A stretch of 64,000 bases of DNA from Candidatus Omnitrophota bacterium (GCA_030692045.1 JAUYCX010000035.1:62001-126000), one strand, 5' to 3'; shown: positions 25,438-34,689, counted from the first letter of the stretch. A program made the numbers and translations. Notes: generated by a model from the letters alone, not told the origin.

Positions 25438-26041
25438 AGAGGTTTTAGATTATGCCAGCCTTTTAAACGTTGCACACAAAGCTATAAAGGCAGGCATAGA
25501 TATAATACAGCTTCGAGACAAAATTGGTCTGGCTAAGAATACATTATCTTTGGCGATCAAATTAAGAAAATTAACTAAAGATTTCCAAGCGATATTTATC
25601 GTAAATGACAGAATAGATTTAGCACTTTTATCACATGCCGACGGTGTGCATCTAGGTCAAGATGATATACCGCTAACTAAAGCGCGTTCACTTTTGGGTA
25701 AGGAAAAGATAATCGGTATTTCCTGCCATAACCTTAAAGAATCTCTTATTGCCCAAAAAGAGGGCGCCAATTACATTGGTCTGGGTCCCGTATTTTCCAC
25801 ACAAACAAAACCTGGATTTAAACCAATTGGTTTAGACATAATTTCTAAAATAAAGATACAATTAAAAATTCCTATCTTTGCAATTGGCGGCATGACTGTA
25901 ACAAATATAACTCAAGTTTTAGATGCCGGGGCAAGTAACATTGCAGTTTGTCGAGCAATTTGCTGGCAGAGAGGCGCTTTTAAAGCCACCAAGGCGTTAA
26001 AAAAAATTTTAACACATTCGGCGACAAGCCCCAATGCTTGA
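25388..26041 (+). CDS. thiE: Thiamine phosphate synthase
   Basis: 217 residues, TTG start inside thiD2. TIM barrel joining HMP-PP and thiazole phosphate. Motifs: LYLILDRE, IIQLRDK, FIVNDRIDLALLSHADGVHLGQDD, IGLGPVFSTQTK, and AIGGMT. Slightly long at its C-terminus because the last 21 bases run into a palindrome (26021-26100). Confidence 0.93.
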   Translation: MKKKLLNDFLLYLILDREVLDYASLLNVAHKAIKAGIDIIQLRDKIGLAKNTLSLAIKLRKLTKDFQAIFIVNDRIDLALLSHADGVHLGQDDIPLTKARSLLGKEKIIGISCHNLKESLIAQKEGANYIGLGPVFSTQTKPGFKPIGLDIISKIKIQLKIPIFAIGGMTVTNITQVLDAGASNIAVCRAICWQRGAFKATKALKKILTHSATSPNA

Positions 26042-26182
26042 CATTGGGGAGTCAGAGCCGTCCCGCCGAAGGCGGGGGAAATATTTAAAGGGCTTGTCGC
26101 TCTCAGTGTCAACACTGAAGTATACCCCGAAGAAAATAAAATATATAGAAAGCATACCTCGATGCTTGCCATCGGGGTATAC
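26021..26182. repeat. Nested hairpins between thiE and thiC
   Basis: Outer arms gcgacaagccc (26021-26031) with gggcttgtcgc (26090-26100), enclosing ccccaatg-cttga-cattgggg and cccgcc-gaa-ggcggg. A second set has arms gtataccccga (26120-26130) with tcggggtatac (26172-26182), enclosing cctcgatg-cttgc-catcgggg. The two inner hairpins are clearly related. I see no TPP riboswitch in this gap. Confidence 0.7.
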
Positions 26183-26206
26183 AAATGTGTCGACAAAAAA
26201 TATAAA

Positions 26207-27487
26207 ATGACTCAAATAGAAGCTGCCAAGAAAAACCAGATTACTTCTTTAATGCTCAAGGTTTCTGCTAAGGAAAATATTCCTCCTCAAATCTTATGCA
26301 AAAAAGTTTCCCAAGGCCGAATAGTTATCCCTAAAAATAAAAATCACAAAATTAAAAGAATTTGTGGAATAGGAGAGGGTTTAACTACAAAGGTTAATGC
26401 CAATTTAGGAACCTCAACAGATAAAGTTAGTTTAAAAGCAGAACTAAAGAAATTGAAGATTGCAATTGAAGCTGGTGCCGATACAGTTATGGATTTGAGT
26501 GTAGGCGGGAATTTAAAGGCAGTGCGTCGTGAAATTCTAAGAGAATCCAGCGTGCCTGTGGGAACTGTGCCAATCTATGAAGCAGCAGTTGAGGCTTCGA
26601 GAATCAATGGTTCCATTTTAAAGATGTCAAAGGAACAGATGCTTTCTGTTATTGAATCTCAGGCAGCAGAAGGCGTAGATTTTTTTACAATACATTGCGG
26701 TATAACCGAAGGTTCCTTAAGTCTTTTAAAAAAACATAAACGAATTCTGGATATAGTAAGCCGAGGTGGCGCAATTCTTGCAACCTGGATGTCTTTTCAT
26801 CATCAGGAAAACCCTTTTTATGAAAATTTTGATGAGATTTTAAAGATTTGTTATAAATATGATGTTACATTAAGCCTGGGCGATAGTTTAAGGCCTGGCT
26901 CAATTATTGATGCAACTGATAAGTTGCAGATAAAAGAGTTAAGTTTGCTAGGTAAGTTAGCCAAGCGTGCCAGAGAATTTAATGTTGGGGTAATGATTGA
27001 GGGGCCTGGACATATCCCCATTAACCAAATTCAAAAAAATGTTTTATTAGAAAAGAAGCTTTGCGGTAATGCTCCTTTCTATGTTTTAGGGCCCTTGGTG
27101 ACAGATGTTGCTGCTGGATACGACCATATAACAGCAGCAATTGGCGGCGCCTTGGCAGCCAGTTTTGGTGCTGATTTCTTATGCTATGTAACTGCCTCTG
27201 AACATCTAAGGCATCCTAGCTACACTGATGTTAAGGAGGGAGTTGTTGCCGCTAAAATTGCAGCGCACGCTGGCGATATTGCCAAGGGAATAAAAAATGC
27301 CACAAACTGGGATAGGTCAATTTCTCTGGCCAGAAAAATACGCGATTGGAAAAAACAGATTAAGCTCTCAATTGACCCAGTCAAAGCAAAGCTTTATCGT
27401 TATTCTTCTTTGACAGATAAGCTTGATGTTTGCTCTATGTGCGGAGACTATTGTTCTTTAAAAATGGCAGAGGAATGTTTGAGGTAA
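26207..27487 (+). CDS. thiC: Phosphomethylpyrimidine synthase ThiC
   Basis: 426 residues. Converts aminoimidazole ribotide to HMP phosphate by radical SAM chemistry. ATG 26207 (MTQIEAAKKN) chosen by family; no Shine-Dalgarno. Visible: VNANLGTSTDKVS, DLSVGGNLKAVRRE, HCGITEG, MIEGPGHIP, and the C-terminal cluster motif CSMCGDYCSLK (C-x2-C-x4-C). Forms the pyrimidine branch beside thiD2 and thiE. Confidence 0.95.
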   Translation: MTQIEAAKKNQITSLMLKVSAKENIPPQILCKKVSQGRIVIPKNKNHKIKRICGIGEGLTTKVNANLGTSTDKVSLKAELKKLKIAIEAGADTVMDLSVGGNLKAVRREILRESSVPVGTVPIYEAAVEASRINGSILKMSKEQMLSVIESQAAEGVDFFTIHCGITEGSLSLLKKHKRILDIVSRGGAILATWMSFHHQENPFYENFDEILKICYKYDVTLSLGDSLRPGSIIDATDKLQIKELSLLGKLAKRAREFNVGVMIEGPGHIPINQIQKNVLLEKKLCGNAPFYVLGPLVTDVAAGYDHITAAIGGALAASFGADFLCYVTASEHLRHPSYTDVKEGVVAAKIAAHAGDIAKGIKNATNWDRSISLARKIRDWKKQIKLSIDPVKAKLYRYSSLTDKLDVCSMCGDYCSLKMAEECLR

Positions 27488-27495
27488 TATTTTTT

Positions 27496-27566
27496 GCGGG
27501 CGTAGTTCATCGGTAGAACACCAGCTTCCCAAGCTGGACAGGAGGGTTCAATTCCCTTCGCCCGCT
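27496..27566 (+). tRNA. tRNA-Gly (anticodon CCC)
   Basis: Cloverleaf: acceptor GCGGGCG with CGCCCGC and discriminator T, D-arm GTTC-ATCGGTA-GAAC, anticodon arm CCAGC-TTCCCAA-GCTGG with CCC in the middle of the loop, and T-arm with GTTCAATTC. CCA is not encoded. Located 8 bases after thiC and 9 bases before the next gene. Confidence 0.95.
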
Positions 27567-27575
27567 TAATAAAAA

Positions 27576-28250
27576 ATGAGAAACAAAAGTCTAATAATTC
27601 ATCTGATTTTCTATTTTTTAGGATTAAACCTAACTGGCTGCGCAACTCAAAATTATACAGTTACGCCTACCCAGGCTTTTATAACGCAAGGTTTATATCA
27701 TAAGGTACTCCCTGGTGAGACGCTTTGGCGCATTTCACAGATTTACAACATTGACTTAGAGGAATTAGTTAGCGTAAATAAAATTCCTGATGCAGCAAAG
27801 ATTGAAAAGGGTCAGATGATATTTATTCCAGGTAAAAAAGCAACTTCTATTATTGAGCCAGAGAAAGTTTTCCCAAGTGAAAGCAATTTTATTTGGCCGT
27901 CAAAGGGAAAGGTAATTGCATACTTTGATCAACTGTTTCAGGATAGGTTAAATAAGGGTATAAACATTCAGATAAAACCAAATGAAGAAATAGTTTCTTC
28001 TCGGGCAGGCAAGGTTGTCTTTGCGGATTCTTTAAAGGGATATAACCAAACTGTAATTATTGAGCATGGAGATGGTTTCTCAAGTGTTTACGCTTTAAAT
28101 TCACAGATTTTTGCTAAACCAAATGATTTGGTTGTACAGGGCATGGTTATAGCCAAGGCAGATGCTGTTAAATCACAACAACTTAACTTTCTTCATTTTG
28201 AAATTAGAAAAGGTTCTAAGGCACAAAACCCACTTTTTTATCTACCTTAA
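27576..28250 (+). CDS. LysM/M23-domain lipoprotein (NlpD-like)
   Basis: 224 residues. Lipoprotein signal with lipobox LTGC at Cys22. LysM at about 48-90 (HKVLPGETLWRISQIYNI) binds peptidoglycan; a C-terminal LytM/M23 domain follows (GINIQI ... GKVVFADSLKGYNQTVIIEHGDGF ... LHFEIRKGS). The usual first zinc His of HxGxDI is replaced (NKGINI), so the fold may be inactive and act as an amidase activator like NlpD or EnvC. Coupled to the next gene by a 3-base gap. Confidence 0.82.
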   Translation: MRNKSLIIHLIFYFLGLNLTGCATQNYTVTPTQAFITQGLYHKVLPGETLWRISQIYNIDLEELVSVNKIPDAAKIEKGQMIFIPGKKATSIIEPEKVFPSESNFIWPSKGKVIAYFDQLFQDRLNKGINIQIKPNEEIVSSRAGKVVFADSLKGYNQTVIIEHGDGFSSVYALNSQIFAKPNDLVVQGMVIAKADAVKSQQLNFLHFEIRKGSKAQNPLFYLP

Positions 28251-28253
28251 AAT

Positions 28254-29885
28254 ATGGAAGTATTATTTAAAAAAATATTTGGCCGAGAGAATATCCTAAG
28301 TCTGTTAAACCGCAGGGTTTTGGACTTAAAAGATGGTTATCGTCAGAATATTGCAATTCTGGGGAATGCCTTTATTGGAAAGAGTGCAATATTGCAAGAA
28401 TTTGTTGTTAATTTAAGCAGCAAGGCAATTTGTCCTATCTACATAGAAATAGATAAAATTGATTTTAGTTGTTTCGTAAAAAAATATATTGATGGTCTGC
28501 TTTTCAATTTTTTGAGTATGAAATCTTTGGCGCAGGGAGATTCTCAAGAAATTTTGCTTGAAATTTCTAAGCGCTTTATACCAGCAACTGTAGAACAGAT
28601 TAAGAAGATTAATTTATATTTTGAAAAGGGAAAGCGTTTTGAGGCTTATAGAGAGCTGATAAGTTTGCCAGAAATATTTTTTTCAGAAACAGGTATTTAT
28701 TGTGTAGTGATACTTGATGAGTTCCAGAATTTAGAAAGTTTGGGCTTTCCTTTTGTTTTTCAAGAGTTAGGAAAAAAAATTATGCTGCAGAGAAGCTGTC
28801 TTTATATTGTAAGTAGTTCACAACTTTCCCTTGCCAAAAAAATCATTTCAGAAAAGCTTTCCTTGCTTTTTGGAAACTTTGATTTAGTTGATATTCCTCC
28901 TTTTGATGTTAAAACCAGTCAAGAATTCATAAGTTGGAAGTTATTGGATATCGAGTCAAATTGCTTATACAATAATTTTTTAATCGATTTTACAGCCGGT
29001 TACCCATTTTACTTAGATATCATTTTTCAAGAAGTTCGCAATACCTTTCTTTTAAAGAATGAGAAAAGTGTCAACATTGATTTATTGGCAGAGGTTTTAG
29101 CTAAATTACTATTTGAAAAAAAAGGATTTTTAAATCAACATTTTAATCTTGTTTTGAAAGAAATAGAACAGGCAGGCTTTAAAAGAGGCCTTACACAGGT
29201 TCTTTTATCTTTGTCGAACGGCCAAAACAAGTTGAAAAATATTTCTAAAAATTTATCTAAAGAGCAAGGTCATATTTTGCAAAAGTTGACTCGCCTTCTT
29301 GAATTAGGCATCATTTCAAAGAATGGAAATTTTTATTATATTCATGATAAATTATTTAGTTTCTGGCTTAAAACGGTTTATCAAGATTGGTATTATTCTT
29401 TTGATTATTTTAGTAAAAGTAAACTAATTAATTTTTCCGAGTTATTAAAGAAAATTATAAATAATTTTTGCCAAATATCGCAGAAAGATTTGTCGGATAG
29501 GGTGATTGAATTATTTTTCTCGTTTGATAATGAATATTTTCAGTTTAATGGACATAGATATCGCTTGCCAATCTTTAAAGATATAAAGGCGCTCAAATTC
29601 GCTGGTCAAGAAAAATCTGGTCTAAAGGCAATGGTTGCTCGTAATCCTGATTTGTCCTGGCTCATTTTACTAAATGAGGAGTTGGTTTCAGAGACAGATA
29701 TTGCCAATTTTTTTGAGCAGTCCAAGAAATTTAATCTTAAAACAGAGAAAAGAATTCTGATTTTTATTAAAGATATAGAGCCAAACGCCAGACTTAAGGC
29801 CTTACAGCAAAAGATGTGGGTTTGGAATTTAACTAATTTAAATCTTTTGATGAATTTCTATCATAAGCCATATTTTATAAAATGA
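28254..29885 (+). CDS. AAA-type ATPase of the archaeal-ATPase/COG1672 kind
   Basis: 543 residues. P-loop ILGNAFIGKSAILQEF, Walker B YCVVILDEFQNLES at about 155, and VSSSQLS (sensor 1-like). The middle third contains a winged-helix-like stretch (KNISKNLSKEQGHILQKLTRLLELGII) as in COG1672 proteins, and the C-terminus resembles the DUF234-type nuclease-like fold only loosely. Function unknown; no toxin or phage gene is adjacent. Overlaps the next gene by 4 bases. Confidence 0.6.
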   Translation: MEVLFKKIFGRENILSLLNRRVLDLKDGYRQNIAILGNAFIGKSAILQEFVVNLSSKAICPIYIEIDKIDFSCFVKKYIDGLLFNFLSMKSLAQGDSQEILLEISKRFIPATVEQIKKINLYFEKGKRFEAYRELISLPEIFFSETGIYCVVILDEFQNLESLGFPFVFQELGKKIMLQRSCLYIVSSSQLSLAKKIISEKLSLLFGNFDLVDIPPFDVKTSQEFISWKLLDIESNCLYNNFLIDFTAGYPFYLDIIFQEVRNTFLLKNEKSVNIDLLAEVLAKLLFEKKGFLNQHFNLVLKEIEQAGFKRGLTQVLLSLSNGQNKLKNISKNLSKEQGHILQKLTRLLELGIISKNGNFYYIHDKLFSFWLKTVYQDWYYSFDYFSKSKLINFSELLKKIINNFCQISQKDLSDRVIELFFSFDNEYFQFNGHRYRLPIFKDIKALKFAGQEKSGLKAMVARNPDLSWLILLNEELVSETDIANFFEQSKKFNLKTEKRILIFIKDIEPNARLKALQQKMWVWNLTNLNLLMNFYHKPYFIK

Positions 29886-30373
29886 AGATCGGCGTAATTG
29901 CAGATACCCATATTCCTGAGAGGGCAGACTCTTTGTCCAAAGAGATAGAAGAAGCATTTCAACAAGCAGATTTAATTATTCATGCTGGTGATTTTACAAG
30001 CCTTGAGGTTTTGAATAAGCTAAAAATGATTGCTCCAGTAAAGGGTGTGCATGGTAATATGGATCAGTTTGATATTGTAAACATTCTTCCTAAGAAAGAT
30101 ATTGTAAAATGTGGTAAATTTAATATTGGCGTTTTCCATGGCTTTGGGGATCCAACAGGTATTATTGAACAGTTGAAAAGAGAGTTCAAAAATGATAAAG
30201 TAGATGTTATTATTTTTGGCCATTCGCATCGTCCTATGAATGAAAAAAAAGAGAATATTTTATTTTTCAATCCGGGAAGTCCCACAGATACAGTTTTTGC
30301 TCCTTTTAAATCATACGGCATTATAGAAATTAATGATAAAATTGAAGCTAAAATTGTAAGGTTAAAAATATGA
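29882..30373 (+). CDS. YfcE/MJ0936-type metallophosphoesterase
   Basis: 163 residues. Metal ligands in GVIADTHIPERAD, HAGDFTS, VHGNMDQ and FGHSHRPM, then NPGSPTDT. Calcineurin-like phosphodiesterase family active on small phosphodiesters in tested members. Natural substrate not known. Confidence 0.88.
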   Translation: MKIGVIADTHIPERADSLSKEIEEAFQQADLIIHAGDFTSLEVLNKLKMIAPVKGVHGNMDQFDIVNILPKKDIVKCGKFNIGVFHGFGDPTGIIEQLKREFKNDKVDVIIFGHSHRPMNEKKENILFFNPGSPTDTVFAPFKSYGIIEINDKIEAKIVRLKI

Positions 30374-30846
30374 ATCAAAAAAGGCTCTGGGCCCCTTGGC
30401 GGATTAACTATATCCAAAAGAAAACAAGTGGATGTTTATTTTGTAAAATAGCCAAGTCTATCAATGACGGAAAAAATTTTATTATCCATCGGGGGGAATT
30501 TTCTTTTTCAACCCTGAACATTTATCCTTACAATAACGGACATATTATGTTTGCTCCTTATCGACACGTTAATGATTTAAGAAAATTAAGTGAAGCTGAA
30601 TTCTTAGATTTGCTGGGTAATATCAATCAGATGCAATCGGTGCTTGATAAATTAATTAAGCCACAGGGTTATAATATTGGAGTAAATATTGGCCGTGCCG
30701 CAGGTGCTGGATACCCTTACCATATCCACATACACCTTGTGCCTCGCTGGGTAGGAGATACCAATTTTATGCCTATCACAGCTAAGACAAAAGTAATATC
30801 AGAGTCTTTGTCAGAGCTTTACAGAAAGATTAAAGATGTTTACTAG
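30370..30846 (+). CDS. HIT family nucleotide hydrolase/transferase
   Basis: 158 residues. N-terminal WAPWRINYI and a Cys pair CLFCKIA; histidine triad HIHIHLVPRW near the end. The N-terminal WAPWR type resembles bacterial AP4A phosphorylase-like HIT proteins. Overlaps dgt by 11 bases. Confidence 0.88.
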   Translation: MNQKRLWAPWRINYIQKKTSGCLFCKIAKSINDGKNFIIHRGEFSFSTLNIYPYNNGHIMFAPYRHVNDLRKLSEAEFLDLLGNINQMQSVLDKLIKPQGYNIGVNIGRAAGAGYPYHIHIHLVPRWVGDTNFMPITAKTKVISESLSELYRKIKDVY

Positions 30847-31990
30847 AGAAGAGATTGAGGCTTTTGAAGATAAAAATTTAGCTACTTATGCCATGCGAAG
30901 TAAAGATTCTAAAGGCCGCCAGTACCCTGAGCTTGAACATAAGTATCGTTCTGTTTATCAGCGTGACAGGGATAGAATTGTGCACTGCGAGGCCTTCAGA
31001 AAATTGGAATACAAAACGCAGGTTTTCATAATTTTTGAAGGTGATTATTATCGCACCAGACTTACCCACACATTAGAAGTTGCTCAGATTGCACGTACTA
31101 TCGGACGCAATTTAAGATTAAACGAAGATTTAATCGAAACAATTGCCTTGGCGCACGATTTAGGCCACACACCATTTGGCCACGCAGGAGAAGAGGCTTT
31201 AAAGGAATTAATGAAAGACCACGGTGGATTTAATCATAATCTTCAGGGTTATCGAGTGGTAACGCTTTTAGAAAAGAGATACCCAAATTTTATGGGTCTA
31301 AACTTATCTTGGGAGGTAAGGCAGGGGATATTAAAGCATTCCACAGAGTTTGATATTCCTGGTGAAAATCCTGAATTTGAAAATCAAGGCCTGCCTACAC
31401 TTGAGGCACAGGTTGTAGATATTGCCGATGAAATAGCATATGACAATCATGACCTTGATGATGGGTTGACTGCAAATTTGATTGGCGTAGAAGACTTAAA
31501 AGAAATTTCGCTTTGGAGGAGTATTAAAGCAAATATAAAAGAAAATTCTAACCAGATGAGTATGGATATGCTAAAATATCAGATAATTAAAGCTTTGATT
31601 AATGCCCAGGTAATTGACTTGTTAACAGAAACAGATAAAAGGTTAAAGAACATTGGTTCAACATCTTCTGAAAGAGCAAGGTATAATAAAGAAAAATTGA
31701 TCTCATTTAGCGATAAAATGCAAAACGAACGCAAGGAAATCAGAGACTTTCTTTCAAATAACCTTTATAACCATTTTCGAGTTATTAGGATGACAAGTAA
31801 GGCAAAAAGGTTTATTGAGGATCTTTTTAATGTCTATTTAAATAATCCCAGGCAGCTTCTTCCTTATGAGCAAAAGCGAATAGTTAATGAAGATGAACAC
31901 AGGGTTATCTGCGATTATATCGCAGGCATGACTGATAGGTTTGCTTTAGATGAACACAAAAAACTATTTAATCCTTACGAAAAGGTATAA
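30836..31990 (+). CDS. dgt: dGTPase-like deoxynucleotide triphosphohydrolase
   Basis: 384 residues. HD-domain enzyme: FRKLEYKTQVF, RTRLTHTLEVAQIART and ALAHDLGHTPFGHAGEEAL with the H...HD metal site, plus EAQVVDIADEIAYDNHD. Removes triphosphate from dGTP or other dNTPs. Length fits the deoxyguanosinetriphosphate triphosphohydrolase-like subgroup. Confidence 0.92.
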   Translation: MFTREEIEAFEDKNLATYAMRSKDSKGRQYPELEHKYRSVYQRDRDRIVHCEAFRKLEYKTQVFIIFEGDYYRTRLTHTLEVAQIARTIGRNLRLNEDLIETIALAHDLGHTPFGHAGEEALKELMKDHGGFNHNLQGYRVVTLLEKRYPNFMGLNLSWEVRQGILKHSTEFDIPGENPEFENQGLPTLEAQVVDIADEIAYDNHDLDDGLTANLIGVEDLKEISLWRSIKANIKENSNQMSMDMLKYQIIKALINAQVIDLLTETDKRLKNIGSTSSERARYNKEKLISFSDKMQNERKEIRDFLSNNLYNHFRVIRMTSKAKRFIEDLFNVYLNNPRQLLPYEQKRIVNEDEHRVICDYIAGMTDRFALDEHKKLFNPYEKV

Positions 31991-33017
31991 ACTGGCACTT
32001 TCAACAATTCACATGGTCTATCGCTTGGTTAATTCGACCTATGACCTTAAAGATTTGCTTTTACGTTTAGCCAAATTGATCTCTCATATAATGGAGGCTC
32101 AGTTTTGTCAGATTATCCTTCTAGATACGGTAAAGAAAAATTGTATTTTAAAGGCAGTAGTTTCTTCTAAGCAAAAGATTATAATTGATAAAAAATGTAA
32201 AATTTCTAACGGCATTGAAGGCAAGGTAATAAGAACAGGCCAGGCAAAATTAAAAGATACATTATTAGGCGCACCCTTGATAGCAGAGGATATAATGGGG
32301 GCGGTTATTATAAAAAGACAAACTTTTAAAAAAGTATTTGATTTATTTGACCAGCAGTTATTAATGGCTATCTCTGAGCAGGCTGTAACTGCAATTCGTA
32401 ATCTTCAGCTTTATGAAGAACAACAAAAAATAATTTTAGGAAGTATTAAATCGATTGTTACGCTTTTAGATAGGAAGGTTCCTTGGGCTTATACTCATAG
32501 TCGTGTATTTAGCAGTATTGTTACTGATTTGGCAGAAGAGTTGAATTTGGGAGAGGCGCAGATTAGGATTCTTAAATATGCAAGCCTCTTACACGATGCT
32601 GGAAAAGTAGATATCCCTCTAGAAATTCTTACAAAAACCACAAAACTTACCTCACGCGAATACGGTATAATAAAGAGCCACCCCCAAAAGGGCGCAGAAA
32701 TATTAAAACCTTTGGAGGTTTTAAAGCCACTCATTCCGATTATACTTTACCACCATGAAAAATATGATGGAAGCGGTTATCCATCTGGTTTAAAAAAAGG
32801 TCAGATTCCTTTAGCGGCAAGGGTAATGGCAGTTGCAGATGCTTTTGAGGCAATGATTTCAGGCAGACCCTATAAAAATACAATTTCTATCCCAGATGCC
32901 TTTGAGGAGTTAAAACGGCATAGCGGTACGCAATTTGACCCTAAAATAGTAGATGCCTTCTTAAAGTTAGCTAAAAAAAGAAAGTTTAAAAAATACTTGA
33001 GAATGATACGAAAATGA
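31950..33017 (+). CDS. GAF + HD-GYP domain protein
   Basis: Up to 355 residues. GAF-like domain at about 25-155, then HD-GYP: LLHDAGKVDIP, KSHPQKGAEILKPL, YHHEKYDGSGYPSGL and ARVMAVADAFEAM. HD-GYP enzymes usually hydrolyse cyclic di-GMP; the GYP triad is intact. The ATG at 31950 lies 41 bases inside dgt; ATG 32013 (MVYRLVN) is another possible start. Two PilZ genes lie 5 kb downstream. Confidence 0.82.
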   Translation: MNTKNYLILTKRYKLALSTIHMVYRLVNSTYDLKDLLLRLAKLISHIMEAQFCQIILLDTVKKNCILKAVVSSKQKIIIDKKCKISNGIEGKVIRTGQAKLKDTLLGAPLIAEDIMGAVIIKRQTFKKVFDLFDQQLLMAISEQAVTAIRNLQLYEEQQKIILGSIKSIVTLLDRKVPWAYTHSRVFSSIVTDLAEELNLGEAQIRILKYASLLHDAGKVDIPLEILTKTTKLTSREYGIIKSHPQKGAEILKPLEVLKPLIPIILYHHEKYDGSGYPSGLKKGQIPLAARVMAVADAFEAMISGRPYKNTISIPDAFEELKRHSGTQFDPKIVDAFLKLAKKRKFKKYLRMIRK

Positions 33018-33031
33018 TTTTATAATAAAAT

Positions 33032-33583
33032 ATGGAAATGCAAAATAGTCAAGCGCAATTTGAGTTGTTTTCTAACGCTAACGATGCCTCAAGTAGCAGA
33101 GGCGTTAAGAGAGGTTATTCTTTTTTTAGCGTAAATTTAACTTTGGATAACATTGTATTGATTGCGATTTGTTGCCTAATGTTAATAGTATTATCTTTTT
33201 CTCTGGGCGTTGAAAAGGGCAGAAGACATTATCGCAAACAATCGGGCTTTGATTCACCAGTTAAACTTCCTGCCACAGAAAAAAATGCGGTTTTTAAACC
33301 TACTGCAGCTGAAATAAAAAATATTCCCATCGAGAAAAAACAGTTAGAAAAATCACTTAGTTTAGTTAAAAGATACACCATACAGGTTGCCACCTTTGAA
33401 AAACAATTCTCTGTTCAAAGCGAAGCAAGGGAATTGAAAAAAATGGGCTACGAAATTTTAATTATTCCTTCTGGAAAATATAGCCAGATATGCGTGGGAA
33501 GATTTCCTACCAGAAAAGAAGCAGAAGATTTTAAGAGAAATCTACAAAAAAAGTATGACGATTGTTATGTAAGGAGGCTTTAA
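33032..33583 (+). CDS. SPOR-domain membrane protein
   Basis: 183 residues. One membrane helix (about 43-62, NIVLIAICCLMLIVLSF), a linker, and a C-terminal SPOR domain (YTIQVATFEKQFSVQSEARE ... QICVGRFPTRKEAEDF). SPOR binds denuded septal peptidoglycan, so a division or envelope role is expected. Two bases separate it from the PVC signature gene. Confidence 0.82.
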   Translation: MEMQNSQAQFELFSNANDASSSRGVKRGYSFFSVNLTLDNIVLIAICCLMLIVLSFSLGVEKGRRHYRKQSGFDSPVKLPATEKNAVFKPTAAEIKNIPIEKKQLEKSLSLVKRYTIQVATFEKQFSVQSEARELKKMGYEILIIPSGKYSQICVGRFPTRKEAEDFKRNLQKKYDDCYVRRL

Positions 33584-33584
33584 A

Positions 33585-33875
33585 ATGTCAATTCATCCTT
33601 CGCTTAAACTAACAGCAAAAGGAGCTGTACAAAGGTCTGTCTTAACCAGATTAGAAAGAATTAAGAATTTAATGGAGAAAGGACTTTGGCAGGATGGTAG
33701 AAGCGTTATCGGCTTACCTAAGCAAAAGATTGTAAGGGTAAAGTTTAAGAAGGAAAAAGCAGCTGAAAAGCCAGCTGCTGAGGGAGAAGTTTCTGCCACA
33801 GAAACACAAGCTACTTCTCCACAAGCAGGCGCAACAGCTCCCCAAGAAAAAGCTACAAAGGCCAAAGTCAAATAA
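33585..33875 (+). CDS. PVC-superphylum small basic protein
   Basis: 96 residues. The conserved first 50 are very basic: MSIHPSLKLTAKGAVQRSVL, TRLERI, and VIGLPKQKIVRVKFKK. The tail is a low-complexity Ala/Glu/Lys/Thr extension. This matches the small basic signature protein described for Planctomycetes, Verrucomicrobia, Chlamydiae and relatives; a nucleic-acid or ribosome role has been suggested for the family. It is the best taxonomic marker in the window. Confidence 0.88.
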   Translation: MSIHPSLKLTAKGAVQRSVLTRLERIKNLMEKGLWQDGRSVIGLPKQKIVRVKFKKEKAAEKPAAEGEVSATETQATSPQAGATAPQEKATKAKVK

Positions 33876-33885
33876 TTTTAGAATA

Positions 33886-34689
33886 ATGAAAAAAATAATT
33901 ATAAGCCTCTTTTTAATCGTATTTTTTTGTAGTTGTCTATTGGCTAAGGAGGAATATCCTTTTGTGGGATTGGTTACCCATGACAAGGTGAATGTGAGGG
34001 CTGGTGCAAATACCAATTTTGAAATACTTTCTAAGTTAGCAGTCAATGAAAGGGTTACCGTATTAAGCAAAAGTTATGAATGGTATAAAATAAGCCTACC
34101 TAAAGATTCAGTTTGCTATATTAATGAAAGATATGTAAAAATTACAGATTCAGAATATATAGTTACAGCCAATAGGGTGAATCTACGTGCCAAACCAGGA
34201 GAGAATTTTACCGTGATCGGTTGGGTAGATAAAGGCCAAACAGTTAAAATTCTAAAAAAAACTGGCAATTGGTATGGCATTGAACCTTTAGGAAATTGTG
34301 TTGGCTGGGTGAATGAGAAATTTATAAGTTATTATTCTGAATTCAAGAAAGATGATAATAAATTGCAAGCCAAGGTAACACCTGCATTGCAACTTGAAAC
34401 AAAAAATATTAAATCTAAACTTGAGAAAACTAAGGTTGTCAAAAGTGAGCAATCTATTGATAAACAAACGACGGCTGTAGGAATAGTTAAGCCAATGGGA
34501 CGTGTTTTTAAACGAAGCGGTACTCACAAACTTATGTGGGATAATAAAATTATTTATATACTTCAGGGTGACAGGGGCAAATTAGATAGTTTTATAAATT
34601 ATAGAGTAAAGATTATTGGAGAGAGACTTGAGATTCCTTCCTCAAAATATCCGGTTATCTATGTTAAACAGATAACCGCCTGCGAATGA
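33886..34689 (+). CDS. Secreted protein with two bacterial SH3 domains
   Basis: 267 residues. Signal peptide (IIISLFLIVFFCSCLLA). SH3b repeats at about 25-85 (DKVNVRAGANTNFEILSKLA) and 90-150 (NRVNLRAKPGENFTVIGWVD), then a lysine-rich linker and a C-terminal domain. Probably binds peptidoglycan in the periplasm. Overlaps the M50 gene by 4 bases. Confidence 0.78.
   Translation: MKKIIISLFLIVFFCSCLLAKEEYPFVGLVTHDKVNVRAGANTNFEILSKLAVNERVTVLSKSYEWYKISLPKDSVCYINERYVKITDSEYIVTANRVNLRAKPGENFTVIGWVDKGQTVKILKKTGNWYGIEPLGNCVGWVNEKFISYYSEFKKDDNKLQAKVTPALQLETKNIKSKLEKTKVVKSEQSIDKQTTAVGIVKPMGRVFKRSGTHKLMWDNKIIYILQGDRGKLDSFINYRVKIIGERLEIPSSKYPVIYVKQITACE

Noticed and set aside
26042-26206. TPP riboswitch ahead of thiC
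   Set aside because: None of the conserved TPP words (CUGAGA, ACCUGA, GGGUAAUGCC-like) is present; only palindromes are seen.
28254-29885. Defence-island ATPase
   Set aside because: It stands alone among envelope and nucleotide genes, with no nuclease, toxin or phage gene nearby.
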